A stretch of 64,000 nucleotides of DNA from Mycobacterium sp. NBC_00419 (GTDB lineage: Bacteria; Actinomycetota; Actinomycetes; Mycobacteriales; Mycobacteriaceae), in NCBI RefSeq assembly GCF_036023875.1, contig NZ_CP107931.1, forward strand, positions 2,728,001 to 2,792,000, in the 5' to 3' direction. The stretch's first letter is position 1. Each line of letters begins with the position of its first letter. The notes under the pieces are model-generated. The model made no database searches and had not been told where the DNA came from. It saw only the letters and a program-made list of their open reading frames with translations. Both the position numbers and the translations under genes were made by a program. Of this stretch, positions 41,452-51,671 are shown in pieces.

Positions 41452-44316
41452 CTAGAGGACGAGGTTGACCAGCCGGCCCGGCACCACGATGACCTTCTTG
41501 GGGGTGGCGCCGGCCAGGAAGGCCTGCACCTTCTCATCGGCCAGTGCCGCAGCCTCCAGGCTCGCCTTGTCGGCGTCGGCGGCCACCGTGATGCGTCCGC
41601 GCACCTTCCCGTTGACCTGCACCGGGTATTCGACGGTGTCGGTCACCAGATAGGTCTCGTCGGCCACCGGAAACGGCCCGTGTCCCAGCGAGGTGTCGTG
41701 ACCCAGCCGTCGCCACAGCTCCTCGGCCAGGTGCGGGGCCAGCGGCGCCACCATGAGCACCAGGGGCTCCAGCGCCGCGCGGGCGGTGATGCCTTCCTTG
41801 GTGAGGTGGTTGGTGTACTCGATGAGCTTGGCCGCCGCGGTGTTGTTGCGCAGTCCCGCGTAGTCGTCGCGGACACCGGCGATGGTGCGGTGCAGCAGGC
41901 GCAGGGTCTGCTCGTCGAGCGACTCGTGCTCGGAAACCCTTTCGGCGTCCGTGCTTTCGTCGACGACCAGCCGCCAGACCCGCTGCAGGAAGCGGTGTGC
42001 GCCGACGACGTCCTTGGTGGCCCACGGCCGCGACGCCTCCAGCGGGCCCATCGACATCTCATAGACGCGCAACGTGTCCGCACCGTAGTTGTCGCAGATC
42101 TCGTCGGGCGAGATCGAGTTCTTCAGACTCTTGCCGATCTTGCCGAACTCCTGGAACACCTCGATCTCGCCGTCAGGCCCGGGCAGGAAGAACTTTCCGC
42201 CGCGCTCGACGACATCGGCGGCCGACACATAGGCGCCGCGCGAATCGGTGTAGGCGAACGCCTGGATGTAGCCCTGATTCACCAAGCGGCGGTAGGGCTC
42301 CCGCGAGGTGACGTGGCCCAGATCGTGCAATACCTTGTGCCAGAAGCGCGAATACAGCAGGTGCAGCACCGCGTGTTCGACGCCGCCCACGTACAGATCC
42401 ACCCCGCCGGGGTCGGCCGGCCCGTGCTCCGCCGGGCGCGGGCCCATCCAGTAGGCCTCGTTCTCCTTGGCGCAGAACTCTTCTGAGTTGTGCGGGTCGG
42501 CGTAGCGCAGCTCGTACCACGAGCTGCCCGCCCACTGCGGCATCACGTTGGTGTCGCGGGTGTAGGGCTGGAGTCCGTCGCCGAGGTCGAGATCGACGTG
42601 CACCCACTCGCCTGCCTTGTTCAGCGGCGGCGACGGTTCGCTGTCGGCATTGTCAGGATCGAACAACACCGGCGAGTAGTCGGCGATGTCGGGCAGCTCC
42701 ACCGGCAATGCCGAGTCGGGCAGCGGATGCGCGCGGCCGTCGGCGTCGTAGACGATCGGGAACGGCTCACCCCAGTACCGCTGGCGCGCGAAAAGCCAAT
42801 CCCGAAGCTTGTATTCGACCCGCGCACGGCCGCGGCCGTCGGCTTCGAGCCGCTCGGTGATCGCCTTCTTGGCATCCTCAACGCTGCGCCCGTCCAGGTA
42901 CTGCGAATTGACCAGCACGCCGTCGCCGGTGTGGGCGGCCTCGGTGATGTCGCCGCCGGAGATCACCTCACGGATCGGCAGGCCGAACTCGCTGGCGAAC
43001 TCCCAGTCCCGCTGATCGTGACCGGGCACGGCCATGATCGCGCCGGTGCCGTATCCGGCCAGGACGTAGTCGGCGATGAAGATCGGAACCTGTTGTCCAT
43101 CAGCCGGATTGGTGGCATAGGTGCCGAGGAAGACGCCGGTCTTGGCCTTGTTCTCCTGGCGTTCCAGATCCGACTTCGCCGCGATCGCCCGCCGATAGGC
43201 CGCCACTGCGTCGGCGGGGGTGGCGGCGCCGCCGGTCCACCGCGGGTCGACGCCGTCGGGCCACTGCGCGGCCAGCAGGCCGTCGACAAGATCATGCTCG
43301 GGGGCCAGCACCAGATACGTCGCACCGAACAGGGTGTCGGGGCGGGTGGTGAACACCTCGATGTCGGAGCCGCCGGCGCCGAACAGCACCGAGGCGCCGG
43401 TGGAACGCCCGATCCAGTTGCGCTGCATGGCCTTGACCTTCTCGGGCCAATCCAGCACGTCGAGATCCTCGAGCAGCCGGTCGGAGTAGGCGGTGATGCG
43501 CATCATCCACTGCCGCAGCCGCTTACGGAACACCGGGAAGTTGCCGCGTTCGCTGCGGCCGTCGGAGGTGACCTCCTCGTTGGCCAGCACGGTGCCCAGT
43601 CCGGGACACCAGTTCACCAGTGAGTCGGCGCGATACACCAGCCGGTAGCCGTCCACCACGTCGGCACGGTCGCCGGCCGACAACTGCGACCACGTCCTGC
43701 CGTCGTCGAGAGATCTTGCGCCGCTGTCGAATTCCGCTATCAACTCGGCGATCGGGCGGGCCTTGTTCTGGGCGGTGTCGAACCAGGCGTTGTAGATCTG
43801 CAGGAAGATCCACTGAGTCCACTTGTAGAAGTCGACGTCGGTGGTGGAGAAACTGCGCCGCTGGTCGTGGCCCAGCCCCAGCCGCCCGAGCTGGCGGCGG
43901 AAGTTGACGATATTGGCCTCGGTGCGCTCCCGCGGGTGCGTGCCGGTCTGAACCGCGTACTGCTCGGCCGGCAGGCCGAAGGCATCGAAGCCCAGTGCGT
44001 GCAGCACGTTGCGGCCGGTCATCCGGAAGTAGCGCGCGTAGACGTCGGTGGCGATGTAGCCCAGCGGATGGCCGACGTGCAATCCCTCGCCCGAGGGATA
44101 GGGGAACATGTCCTGGACGAACATCTTGTCGGCGGGGACAGCCGAACCGTCCGACGGTGCCAGCGCGCCGACCGGGTTGGGCACGTTGAACGTCCCCTGG
44201 CTCTGCCAGTTGTCCTGCCATGTCCGCTCGATCCGCCCCGCCACGTCGGCGGTATAGCGGTGCCGCGGCACGTCAGCGTCGGCGTCGGCGGGCCCCGCGG
44301 TCGGCGATTCGGTCAC
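41452..44316 (-). CDS. leuS: leucyl-tRNA synthetase
   Basis: 954 aa, GTG start at VTESPTAG; the open frame to 44361 is not part of the family. Class I HIGH-like motif in [17 protein letters not shown] (about 70-86), large CP1 editing domain with the Thr/Asp-rich [15 protein letters not shown], the KMSKS-like motif in [17 protein letters not shown], and an anticodon-binding C-terminus. Charges tRNA-Leu. Transcribed alone; 250 nt separate it from the divergent mtc28-like gene. Confidence 0.98.
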   Translation of the reverse strand: MTESPTAGPADADADVPRHRYTADVAGRIERTWQDNWQSQGTFNVPNPVGALAPSDGSAVPADKMFVQDMFPYPSGEGLHVGHPLGYIATDVYARYFRMTGRNVLHALGFDAFGLPAEQYAVQTGTHPRERTEANIVNFRRQLGRLGLGHDQRRSFSTTDVDFYKWTQWIFLQIYNAWFDTAQNKARPIAELIAEFDSGARSLDDGRTWSQLSAGDRADVVDGYRLVYRADSLVNWCPGLGTVLANEEVTSDGRSERGNFPVFRKRLRQWMMRITAYSDRLLEDLDVLDWPEKVKAMQRNWIGRSTGASVLFGAGGSDIEVFTTRPDTLFGATYLVLAPEHDLVDGLLAAQWPDGVDPRWTGGAATPADAVAAYRRAIAAKSDLERQENKAKTGVFLGTYATNPADGQQVPIFIADYVLAGYGTGAIMAVPGHDQRDWEFASEFGLPIREVISGGDITEAAHTGDGVLVNSQYLDGRSVEDAKKAITERLEADGRGRARVEYKLRDWLFARQRYWGEPFPIVYDADGRAHPLPDSALPVELPDIADYSPVLFDPDNADSEPSPPLNKAGEWVHVDLDLGDGLQPYTRDTNVMPQWAGSSWYELRYADPHNSEEFCAKENEAYWMGPRPAEHGPADPGGVDLYVGGVEHAVLHLLYSRFWHKVLHDLGHVTSREPYRRLVNQGYIQAFAYTDSRGAYVSAADVVERGGKFFLPGPDGEIEVFQEFGKIGKSLKNSISPDEICDNYGADTLRVYEMSMGPLEASRPWATKDVVGAHRFLQRVWRLVVDESTDAERVSEHESLDEQTLRLLHRTIAGVRDDYAGLRNNTAAAKLIEYTNHLTKEGITARAALEPLVLMVAPLAPHLAEELWRRLGHDTSLGHGPFPVADETYLVTDTVEYPVQVNGKVRGRITVAADADKASLEAAALADEKVQAFLAGATPKKVIVVPGRLVNLVL

Positions 44317-44514
44317 GCAGACAGGGTATAAGCACGCTGACGGGCTCCGCCGACCCGGCAAGGCGCTGTGACGCGACCGGCCGCAGTGCCCCGCTGTGGC
44401 GGTTGCCCCCGCCCCCGCAACGGGTTGGTATCAGTTGCGTTGCAGAGCGGTCAGGGGTTGGTTCCAGCTGTGTTCCGGCCCTACCCTCCGGGTTTCGGCG
44501 GCCGATACAGTCGG

Positions 44515-44532
44515 CCCCTGACAAGGGGTTTT
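44515..44532 (+). terminator. short hairpin with T-run in the mtc28-like leader
   Basis: CCCCT (44515-44519) pairs with AGGGG (44524-44528) around GACA and is followed by TTTT. It lies 34 nt before the mtc28-like ATG. The stem is only 5 bp, so attenuation is possible but weakly supported. Confidence 0.2.
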
Positions 44533-44566
44533 ATCTGGCCCAACACTGTCGAAAAGGACATCTGCA

Positions 44567-45508
44567 ATGATCACGATCGCCCGTAACTGGCGGGTACTAG
44601 TAGGTGGTGTGGCAGCCGGGTCGGCAGCCGTGCTCGGGTTTGCCGGCGCCAGCGCGTCAGCCGAACCGGTCCTCCCCGTCCCGCCTGCGCCTGCCATCAC
44701 CCAATCCGCCGTCGTAGCTCCCCAGGCCGCATCCGTGGTCGCCACCCCCGCCGCATCGGCGCCGCTGGAAGTTCCCACCACTGTCGCCGCGCCCACCGCG
44801 TTGGCTGCTCCGGAGGCCCTGGTTCCCGCGACGTCGGGCACCCTGGCCGAGTTCTTCAAGGCCAAGGGTGTGGTGCTCGAGCCGCAGAAGGCCAGCGGCT
44901 TCACCGCGCTCAGCATCGTGCTGCCGATGCCGCGCGGGTGGAGCGTCGTACCCGACCCCAACGTCCCCGACGCCTTCACCGTGCTGGCCGACAGAGTCGG
45001 AGGCGACGGTCTCTACACCTCCAACGCGCAGCTCAAGGTGTTCAAGCTGGTCGGGGAGTTCGACCCCAAGGAAGCGATCACCCACGGCTACGTCGACAGC
45101 CAGCAGCTGTTCGCCTGGCAGTCCACCGACGCGGCGATGGGCGACTTCGGCGGTTTCCCGTCGTCGATCATCGAGGGCACCTACCGCGAGAACGACCTGA
45201 CGTTGAACACCTCGCGGCGCAACGTCATCGCACAGTCCGGTGCCGACCGCTACCTGGTGTCGCTGTACGTGACCACCTCGGCCAGCCAGGTCGTCGCCAC
45301 CGCTGACGCCACCGATTCCATCGTCAACGGGTTCCGGGTGAGCTCGCCGACCGCGACACCGGCAGCCCCGGCAGCCCCCGCGGCCGCGGTCGATGCGCCA
45401 GCCGTCGCGGCGCCGAGCGGCGCACCGGCGGCCGCCCCGCTGACCAACACCGCCGCCACGGCGACGGTCACCGTCACCGTTCCCGCGGATCCGGCGCAAC
45501 CCCGCTGA
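44567..45508 (+). CDS. secreted proline/alanine-rich protein, Mtc28 / LpqN-LpqT family
   Basis: 313 aa. Signal peptide (residues 1-32: RNWRVLVGGVAAGSAAVLGF, cleavage at ASA). A Pro/Ala-rich linker (33-88) precedes the LpqN/LpqT-type domain (about 90-260: LAEFFKAKGVVLEPQK, VLPMPRGWSVVPDPNVPDA, GDFGGFPSSIIEGTY, YLVSLYVTTSASQVV). A second Ala/Pro tail closes the protein. No lipobox Cys, so it is secreted rather than lipid-anchored. The M. tuberculosis counterpart is an exported antigen; LpqN relatives bind cell-wall biogenesis partners. Confidence 0.88.
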   Translation: MITIARNWRVLVGGVAAGSAAVLGFAGASASAEPVLPVPPAPAITQSAVVAPQAASVVATPAASAPLEVPTTVAAPTALAAPEALVPATSGTLAEFFKAKGVVLEPQKASGFTALSIVLPMPRGWSVVPDPNVPDAFTVLADRVGGDGLYTSNAQLKVFKLVGEFDPKEAITHGYVDSQQLFAWQSTDAAMGDFGGFPSSIIEGTYRENDLTLNTSRRNVIAQSGADRYLVSLYVTTSASQVVATADATDSIVNGFRVSSPTATPAAPAAPAAAVDAPAVAAPSGAPAAAPLTNTAATATVTVTVPADPAQPR

Positions 45509-45531
45509 CCCGGGCCTCGTATTCTGGCCCC

Positions 45532-45870
45532 ATGCTGATTGCGGGCGTGGTGTCCCTGGCGCTGGCCGTCTTGGTCGGTGGCTCGGGCCTGTGGACGATC
45601 ACCCGTCCCGTCACCGACCTCACCTCCGAGGTGATGCGCGCCGTGGCACCCACCCAGCTGGCAGCCGCCGTGATGCTCGCCGTCGGCGGGGTCACCGCGA
45701 TGGCCGCCCCGGCGCCCATCGGGCTCCTCGCGGTCATCGTCTGCGGGGTCGGTGCGCTCGGCACGATCGGCGCGGGATCCTGGCAGGGCGCCCGCTACGC
45801 CGCACGCCGCGAGGCGACCTCGAGCGGGTGCGCGGGCAGCTGCACGAGCTGCGTGCGGTCCTGCCAGTAG
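45532..45870 (+). CDS. small membrane protein, Rv0039c type
   Basis: 112 aa with three hydrophobic segments: LIAGVVSLALAVLVGGSGLW, QLAAAVMLAVGGVTAMAA and IGLLAVIVCGVGALGTIGAG. The C-terminal 30 residues are Arg- and Cys-rich (GCAGSCTSCVRSCQ), with four Cys spaced as CxxxCxxCxxxC. No family function is known to me. It follows the mtc28-like gene by 23 nt, as in other mycobacteria. Confidence 0.75.
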   Translation: MLIAGVVSLALAVLVGGSGLWTITRPVTDLTSEVMRAVAPTQLAAAVMLAVGGVTAMAAPAPIGLLAVIVCGVGALGTIGAGSWQGARYAARREATSSGCAGSCTSCVRSCQ

Positions 45871-45874
45871 TCCG

Positions 45875-46852
45875 TTGAGCCGGGGCCGGCTGTCGCGGAT
45901 TCCCCTCGACACCTTCCTTCTGCTGCTGGTCGCCGTGGTGGCGCTCGCGACGGTGCTGCCCGCCCAGGGTGCGGCCGCAGACGTGCTGTCGGTGGCTACG
46001 AAGGCCGCGATAGCGCTGCTGTTCGTCCTCTACGGCGCGCGGCTGTCACCCCAGCAGGCGTGGCACGGCGTCCGCCAGTGGAAGCTGCATCTGCTGGTGC
46101 TGGCCACCACCTTCGTGGTCTTCCCGCTGCTCGGGCTTGCCGCCCGGGCCCTAGTCCCCACAGTGCTGACCACCGACCTCTACACCGGGCTGCTGTTCCT
46201 GTGCCTGGTGCCCTCCACCGTGCAGTCCTCGATCGCGTTCACCTCGATCGCCCGCGGTCACGTATCCGCCGCGATCGTCAGTGCGTCGCTGTCCAACATC
46301 CTCGGAGTGGTGCTCACTCCCCTGCTCGTCGTGGCGCTGATGCCCTTGAGCGGGGCGCCACACGTCGACGGCTCGGCGATCGCCGACATCGTGCTGCAGC
46401 TGCTCCTGCCGTTCGCCGTCGGCCAGCTACTGCGGCCCTGGCTGGCCCCGTGGCTCGCCCGGCACACAGCACTGACGCATGTCGTCGACCGCGGCTCGAT
46501 CCTGCTGATCGTCTACGCCGCGTTCTCGGTGGGCATGACCGAGCACATCTGGAGCAGCGTGCAGCCGTGGCGCGTGGTCGCCGTCGCCGTGGTCAGCGCG
46601 GTGCTGCTGGCGGTGGTGCTGGGCATCACCGTGCTGACCGGCCGGCTGGCCGGACTGGACCGCGGGGACGCCATCGTGCTGATGTTCTGCGGCTCGAAGA
46701 AGAGCCTGGCCTCCGGGCTACCGATGGCCCTGGTCCTGTTCCCGGCCTCCAGCGTGGGCCTGATCATGTTGCCCCTCATGCTGTTTCACCAGATCCAGCT
46801 GTTCGTCTGCGCGGTGATCGCCAGCCGGCTGGCGCGCAGCGCAGCGGACTAG
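45875..46852 (+). CDS. bile acid:sodium symporter-like (SBF) membrane transporter
   Basis: 325 aa if TTG 45875 is used, 4 nt after the preceding stop; the open frame to 45752 overlaps that gene by 119 nt and is Arg/Ala-rich noise. Nine to ten hydrophobic segments are seen, with VPSTVQSSIAFTSIARGHVS, LPFAVGQLLRPWLAPWL and FCGSKKSLASGLPMALVLF, the signature of the SBF-like (YfeH/RCH1) group. It probably moves a small ion or organic anion. Its 3' end overlaps the convergent yqgE stop by 4 nt. No good ribosome binding site is seen, so the start is uncertain. Confidence 0.8.
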   Translation: MSRGRLSRIPLDTFLLLLVAVVALATVLPAQGAAADVLSVATKAAIALLFVLYGARLSPQQAWHGVRQWKLHLLVLATTFVVFPLLGLAARALVPTVLTTDLYTGLLFLCLVPSTVQSSIAFTSIARGHVSAAIVSASLSNILGVVLTPLLVVALMPLSGAPHVDGSAIADIVLQLLLPFAVGQLLRPWLAPWLARHTALTHVVDRGSILLIVYAAFSVGMTEHIWSSVQPWRVVAVAVVSAVLLAVVLGITVLTGRLAGLDRGDAIVLMFCGSKKSLASGLPMALVLFPASSVGLIMLPLMLFHQIQLFVCAVIASRLARSAAD

Positions 46853-47454
46853 TTGCGGCTGACGTCGATGGGGTGGGTCGCCAGCAGCGACAGCGGCAGC
46901 GGCTGACGGCGCAGCACCCGCCCCCACAGATCCACCTTCGGTTCGACCAGCACGTCAGAAGGCAACGCCGACAAGACAATCCAGTCGTCGCGTTCGATCT
47001 CGCCCTCCAGCTGGCCGATGGTCCAGCCGGAGTATCCGGCGAAGATGCGCACACCTTCGACGGCCGGTTCGATCAGATCGGGGTCGGCGTCGAGATCGAC
47101 CATCACCATCCGGCCCGCGATGTGGCGCAGGCCGGGCATGCCCTGCGGATCGGTACCCACCCGCAGCGTGCCCAGGCACAGGGCGGCATCGCGTTTCACC
47201 GGCCCGCCGATGAACATGGTCTTTGGCTTGGTGACCAGCTTCGCCCACTGCGGCAATACGTTGTAGACGGCAGTTTCACTCGGCCGGTTGAGAACCACAC
47301 CCAAGGTGCCGCCGTCGTTGTGCTCGACGACGTAGATGACGCTGCGCCGGAACGTCGGCTCCATCAGATCGGTGTTGGCGAGCAGCAGCGTTCCGGCCCG
47401 CACGCGGTTGGCTGCGGGCGCGACGAAGTCCTCAGGATCCTCCGGCTGTGCCAC
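46849..47454 (-). CDS. YqgE/AlgH family protein, Rv0038 type
   Basis: 201 aa, GTG start. [50 protein letters not shown] and [17 protein letters not shown] are the family signatures. The compact fold has been solved for several members but its molecular role is unknown. It is encoded divergently from the MFS gene, 77 nt apart. Confidence 0.92.
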   Translation of the reverse strand: MAQPEDPEDFVAPAANRVRAGTLLLANTDLMEPTFRRSVIYVVEHNDGGTLGVVLNRPSETAVYNVLPQWAKLVTKPKTMFIGGPVKRDAALCLGTLRVGTDPQGMPGLRHIAGRMVMVDLDADPDLIEPAVEGVRIFAGYSGWTIGQLEGEIERDDWIVLSALPSDVLVEPKVDLWGRVLRRQPLPLSLLATHPIDVSRN

Positions 47455-47531
47455 CCCCCCATCATCGCATCACCGCGGTTTCGAGGTGGCGAACAGGCAG
47501 CCGCCCGGTAGAGATTTGTAGTGTTGGAGGG

Positions 47532-48821
47532 ATGGTCGACGCCCGCGCACCCGGTTCGCTGTGGCGTGCGGTGCGCGGCATGCCCGAGTTCTGGCGGCTG
47601 CTCGAGCTGCGCACGGCAAGCCAGTTCGGTGACGGGCTCTTCCAGGCCGCGTTGGCCGGAGGCCTGCTGTTCAACCCGGAGCGCGCTGCCGACCCGTGGG
47701 CGGTGGCCGGCGCGTTCGCGGTGCTGTTCCTTCCCTATTCGATCGTCGGCCCGTTCGCCGGTGCGCTGCTGGACCGCTGGGATCGCCGCACCGTGCTCGT
47801 CGGGGCCAACGCCGGCCGCCTGGTTCTGGTGATCGCCGCCGGCGTGCTGCTGGCCGTCGGGGCCAGCGACCAGGTGGTGTTGTGCAGCGCCTTGATCGTC
47901 AACGGGTTCAGCCGATTCGTCACCTCGGGACTGTCGGCGGCACTGCCGCACGTGGTGCCCCGCGACCAGGTGGTGACCATGAACTCGGTGGCCACCGCGA
48001 CGGGGGCCACGGCCACCTTCCTCGGCGCCAACTTCATGCTGTTGCCGCGGTGGATCTTCGGTGCCGGTGACACCGGCGCGGCGACCATCATCTTCCTCGT
48101 TGCGATCCCCGTCGCTGTGGCACTGGTGCTGTCGATGCGGTTCCCGACCCACGAACTGGGGCCCGACGAAACCGAACGGGCCGTGCATGGTTCTGCGTTC
48201 TATGCCGTGGCCACCGGCTGGCTGTACGGCGCGCGGACCGTCGTGACCACACCGACCGTCGCGGCCACCCTGTCCGGGCTGTCTGCCCACCGCATGGTGT
48301 TCGGCATCAACTCACTGCTGGTGCTGGTGATCGTGCGGCACAGCGACACCCCGGCCGTCACCGGTCTGGGGCTTGGTACCGCGGTCATCTTCGTCGCCGC
48401 CACGGGCAGCGGCTCGTTCCTGGCCAACGTGCTCACCCCGGCGGCGGTTCGACGCTGGGGCCGCTATGCGACGGCGAACGCGGCACTGATGAGCGCGGCC
48501 GTCATCACCGTTGCGGGTGCCACCCTGCAACTGGTGGTCATGGTGGTGTGCGGCTTCTTCCTCGGCCTCGCCGGCCAGGTGGTCAAGCTGTGTGCTGACA
48601 CCGCGATGCAGATCGACGTCGACGACGCGCTGCGCGGACACGTGTTCGCGGTGCAGGACTCACTGTTCTGGCTGTCCTTCATCCTCGCGACGACCGTGTC
48701 GGCGGCGGTGATACCGCTCGACGGGCATGCGCCGCTGCTGGCGCTGTCCGGCTCGCTGATCTATCTGGTGGGGCTCGCGGCGCACGCGGCCATCGGCAGC
48801 CGGGGCAGCACCGCGCTCTAG
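47532..48821 (+). CDS. MFS transporter, Rv0037c type
   Basis: 429 aa from ATG 47532. TAGTGT ends 6 nt upstream and GGAGGG directly abuts the ATG, so a leaderless start is likely. Twelve hydrophobic segments; the cytoplasmic loop after TM2 is [20 protein letters not shown], the MFS motif A region, and the loop between halves holds [14 protein letters not shown]. Probably a drug or metabolite exporter; substrate unknown. Confidence 0.87.
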   Translation: MVDARAPGSLWRAVRGMPEFWRLLELRTASQFGDGLFQAALAGGLLFNPERAADPWAVAGAFAVLFLPYSIVGPFAGALLDRWDRRTVLVGANAGRLVLVIAAGVLLAVGASDQVVLCSALIVNGFSRFVTSGLSAALPHVVPRDQVVTMNSVATATGATATFLGANFMLLPRWIFGAGDTGAATIIFLVAIPVAVALVLSMRFPTHELGPDETERAVHGSAFYAVATGWLYGARTVVTTPTVAATLSGLSAHRMVFGINSLLVLVIVRHSDTPAVTGLGLGTAVIFVAATGSGSFLANVLTPAAVRRWGRYATANAALMSAAVITVAGATLQLVVMVVCGFFLGLAGQVVKLCADTAMQIDVDDALRGHVFAVQDSLFWLSFILATTVSAAVIPLDGHAPLLALSGSLIYLVGLAAHAAIGSRGSTAL

Positions 48822-48830
48822 GCTGACGCC

Positions 48831-49607
48831 ATGGCCGATGCGGGTCCGATCATCGACGATCTGCGCGACGAGAGCGACGCCCTCGACGCGTTGGTCGCCC
48901 CACTGACCGACGACGGATGGCGCCTGCCGACACCGGCGGCGGGCTGGACCGTCACCCATCAGATCGCGCACCTGTGGTGGACGGACCAGGCCGCCTTGAC
49001 GTCGATCACCGACGAGGCCGGGTTCGCCGAGATGCTGGCCGCTGCGAATGCCGACCCGCTGGGATTCGTCGACAAGGCCACCGAGGAGATCGTCGCCGCC
49101 GCGACGCCGCCGCACCTGCTGGCCCAGTGGCGCGAGACCCGGGCCGCTCTGCACCACGAACTGCGCGGCGTCGCCGACGGCCGCAAACTGCTGTGGTTCG
49201 GGCCGCCCATGAGCGCACCGTCGATGGCCACCGCGCGGCTGATGGAGACCTGGGCGCACGGCCTGGACGTCGCCGACGCGGTGGGCGTCGCGGTGGCGCC
49301 GACCGAACGGTTGAAGTCGATCGCGCACCTGGGTGTGCGCACCCGCGACTTCGCCTTCACCGTGCACGGGCTGACCCCGCCAGTCGGGCCGTTCCGGGTC
49401 GAGTTGCGCGCGCCCGACGGCGGCCTGTGGACATGGGGTCCGCAGGACGCCGCCGAGCGGGTCACCGGTTCGGTCCTCGACTTCTGCTACCTGGTGACGC
49501 AACGCCGGCCCCTCGGCGACCTCGACGTGGTCGCCCACGGTCCGGATGCCGAGACGTGGCTGACCATCGCGCAGGCCTTCGCGGGCCCGCCGGGCAGCGG
49601 ACGGTAA
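48831..49607 (+). CDS. mycothiol-dependent maleylpyruvate isomerase-like protein, Rv0036c type
   Basis: 258 aa. The N-terminal DinB-like helical bundle has [17 protein letters not shown] and [16 protein letters not shown], which supply the three metal-site residues (two His in the first motif region, Glu/His in the second). The C-terminal part (about 170-255) is a beta-rich domain. The family (TIGR03084) is tied to mycothiol chemistry; the substrate is unknown. It follows the MFS gene by 9 nt and is probably co-transcribed. Confidence 0.85.
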   Translation: MADAGPIIDDLRDESDALDALVAPLTDDGWRLPTPAAGWTVTHQIAHLWWTDQAALTSITDEAGFAEMLAAANADPLGFVDKATEEIVAAATPPHLLAQWRETRAALHHELRGVADGRKLLWFGPPMSAPSMATARLMETWAHGLDVADAVGVAVAPTERLKSIAHLGVRTRDFAFTVHGLTPPVGPFRVELRAPDGGLWTWGPQDAAERVTGSVLDFCYLVTQRRPLGDLDVVAHGPDAETWLTIAQAFAGPPGSGR

Positions 49608-49612
49608 CTCCC

Positions 49613-50125
49613 TCAGAGAGCGGTGGCGTCATCGGCTGCGCCGTCACCGTCGGAATCGATGAGCTTCACGTCCCAGTGCCCGTCCCCATCGGTATCGACC
49701 CACCCGCTGTCGAAGCCACCGCCCTGGCCCGCGCGCAGCACCCGGTCGGCCAGCCCGTCGCGGTCGATATCGAGTAACCGGTCCGCGCGGCCGTCGCCGT
49801 CGATGTCAGCCGGGCCGTCGACGTGCTCGACACCGTCGAGCCCGAACCATCGCAGCGGACCGGCGGGCACGCCACCGGTCAACGTCCACGTGCCCGATCC
49901 GTCGTCGCTGTAGTGGCTTTCGGCGGTCCCGTCGTCGTCGAGATCCAGCACGGCCTGATCAGCCAGGCCGTCTGAGTCGGCGTCGGTCATGGCGTCGTCG
50001 AAAAGCCCATCACCGTCGAAATCCATTCGTACACTGTCGAATTCGCCGTCGCCGTCGATGTCAAGATCGGGTTTGCCGCTGAACATCTCCGCGGTGCCGT
50101 CACCGGGCCCAAGGCAGTAGTCCAC
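49613..50125 (-). CDS. Asp-rich DxDxDG-repeat protein, probable calcium binder, Rv3906c type
   Basis: 170 aa, GTG start, 6 nt after the pcnA stop. Eight DxDxDG motifs are present (DIDGDG, DFDGDG, DADSDG, DLDDDG, DIDGDG, DIDRDG, DTDGDG, DSDGDG), most followed by a hydrophobic residue and a second Asp about 3 residues on. This is the EF-hand-loop-like pattern of dockerin and thrombospondin type 3 repeats. A spacer (SHYSDDGSGTWTLTGGVPAG) divides four repeats from four. No signal peptide or TM segment is visible, which is odd for a calcium-loop protein. A counterpart is found beside pcnA in M. tuberculosis. Function unknown. Confidence 0.85.
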   Translation of the reverse strand: MDYCLGPGDGTAEMFSGKPDLDIDGDGEFDSVRMDFDGDGLFDDAMTDADSDGLADQAVLDLDDDGTAESHYSDDGSGTWTLTGGVPAGPLRWFGLDGVEHVDGPADIDGDGRADRLLDIDRDGLADRVLRAGQGGGFDSGWVDTDGDGHWDVKLIDSDGDGAADDATAL

Positions 50126-50131
50126 AACAGG

Positions 50132-51583
50132 TCAGACGCTGGGCGTGCCCTTTGCGTTCCACCACGCCAGCAATTCGGCGGTGGCCTCCTCGGGGTCGAG
50201 TGGGCCGCGGTCCAGACGTAGCTCCTTGAGGAAGTTCCACGCCTCGCCGACCTGCGGGCCGGCCGGGATGCCGAGCAGCTGCATGATCGCGTTGCCGTCG
50301 AGATCCGGACGAACCCTGGCGAGATCCTCTTTGGCGGCCAGCTCGGCGATCCGCGCCTCGAGGTCGTCGTAGTTGGCCTGCAACCGCGCCGCCCGCCGCT
50401 TGTTGCGGGTGGTGCAGTCGGCGCGGACCAGCTTGTGCAGCCGGGGCAGCAGCGGGCCGGCGTCGGCGACGTAGCGGCGCACCGCCGAATCCGTCCACTT
50501 GCCGTCGCCATATCCGTGGAAGCGCAGATGGAGGTATACCAGCTGGGAGACGTCGTCGACCATCTGCTTGGAGTACTTCAGCGCCCGCATCCGCTTGCGG
50601 ACCATCTTGGCGCCGACCACCTCGTGGTGATGAAAGCTCACCCCGCCGTCGGATTCGTGCCTGCGGGTGTCCGGCTTGCCGATGTCGTGCAGCAGGGCCG
50701 CCCAGCGCAGCACCAGATCCGGCTCGCCGGCTTCTTCCAGCGCCATCGCCTGCCGCAGCACGGTCAACGAATGCTGGTAGACGTCCTTGTGCTGGTGGTG
50801 CTCGTCGATGGCCATCTGCATCCGGCCGATCTCGGGCAGCACCACATCACCCAGACCGGTCTGCACCACCAGGTCGATCCCGGCCACCGGGTCGGCGCCG
50901 AGCAGCATCTTGTCCATTTCGACGGCCACCCGTTCGACCGTGATGCGGGCCAGCTGTGGCGCCATGTCCGCGATGGCGTCGCGTACCCGGTCGGCGACGC
51001 CGAACTGCAGCTGCGACACGAACCGTGCGGCGCGCAGCATCCGCAGCGGGTCGTCGCCGAAGGACACCTCGGGCGCGGCCGGGGTGTCCAGGATCCGCTG
51101 CCCCAGCGCCGCCAGCCCGCCGAGCGGGTCGATGAAGTCCCCGGGGCCGTCCGCGGTGATCCGCACGGCCATCGCGTTGACGGTGAAGTCGCGGCGCACC
51201 AGGTCGTCTTCGAGGCGCTCGCCGTAGCGCACCTGGGGATTGCGCGACACCTGGTCGTAGCTGTCGGCGCGGAAGGTGGTGATCTCCAGCCGCTGGCCGG
51301 ACTTGCCCACCCCGACGGTGCCGAAGTCGATGCCGGTGTCCCACAGCGCGTCGGCCCACGGCCGGACGAGGCGCTGGACCACGTCGGGTCGCGCGTCGGT
51401 GGTGAAATCCAGATCCGTGGTCAGTCTGCCCAGGATCGCGTCGCGCACACTGCCGCCGACGAGGTAGAGCTCGTGTCCGGCGGCGGCGAACAGCGCGCCC
51501 ACCTCGGCCAGCAGCTCGCCTTGCCGGTTGAGCTCGACAAGGGCGCGGGCGAGGAGCTCGACGTCCTCAGAGGGATGGGACAC
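50132..51583 (-). CDS. pcnA: CCA tRNA nucleotidyltransferase
   Basis: 483 aa, near the 480 of the M. tuberculosis protein. The nucleotidyltransferase head has [26 protein letters not shown] (GGxVRD plus catalytic DLDF), [11 protein letters not shown] and [15 protein letters not shown]. The C-terminal HD domain has [12 protein letters not shown] and [13 protein letters not shown]. It adds or repairs the 3' CCA of tRNA. Annotated pcnA in mycobacteria despite not being a poly(A) polymerase. It is divergent from mutT4 (88 nt) and followed by the DxDxDG gene. Confidence 0.96.
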   Translation of the reverse strand: MSHPSEDVELLARALVELNRQGELLAEVGALFAAAGHELYLVGGSVRDAILGRLTTDLDFTTDARPDVVQRLVRPWADALWDTGIDFGTVGVGKSGQRLEITTFRADSYDQVSRNPQVRYGERLEDDLVRRDFTVNAMAVRITADGPGDFIDPLGGLAALGQRILDTPAAPEVSFGDDPLRMLRAARFVSQLQFGVADRVRDAIADMAPQLARITVERVAVEMDKMLLGADPVAGIDLVVQTGLGDVVLPEIGRMQMAIDEHHQHKDVYQHSLTVLRQAMALEEAGEPDLVLRWAALLHDIGKPDTRRHESDGGVSFHHHEVVGAKMVRKRMRALKYSKQMVDDVSQLVYLHLRFHGYGDGKWTDSAVRRYVADAGPLLPRLHKLVRADCTTRNKRRAARLQANYDDLEARIAELAAKEDLARVRPDLDGNAIMQLLGIPAGPQVGEAWNFLKELRLDRGPLDPEEATAELLAWWNAKGTPSV

Positions 51584-51658
51584 GTCGGGTCAGCCTAGTG
51601 GTCCGGGTGTCCGGGCTGCATCCGGCGAGTGCGGCCGGGACGGTCAGCGCGTGCCAGC

Positions 51659-51664
51659 TACTAT
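51659..51664 (+). promoter_or_regulatory. -10 box TACTAT of mutT4
   Basis: TACTAT ends 7 nt before the mutT4 GTG, and no Shine-Dalgarno sequence precedes the start. This fits a SigA -10 element of a leaderless transcript, the likely promoter of mutT4-DUF6049-mviN. Confidence 0.55.
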
Positions 51665-51671
51665 CGCTTGG

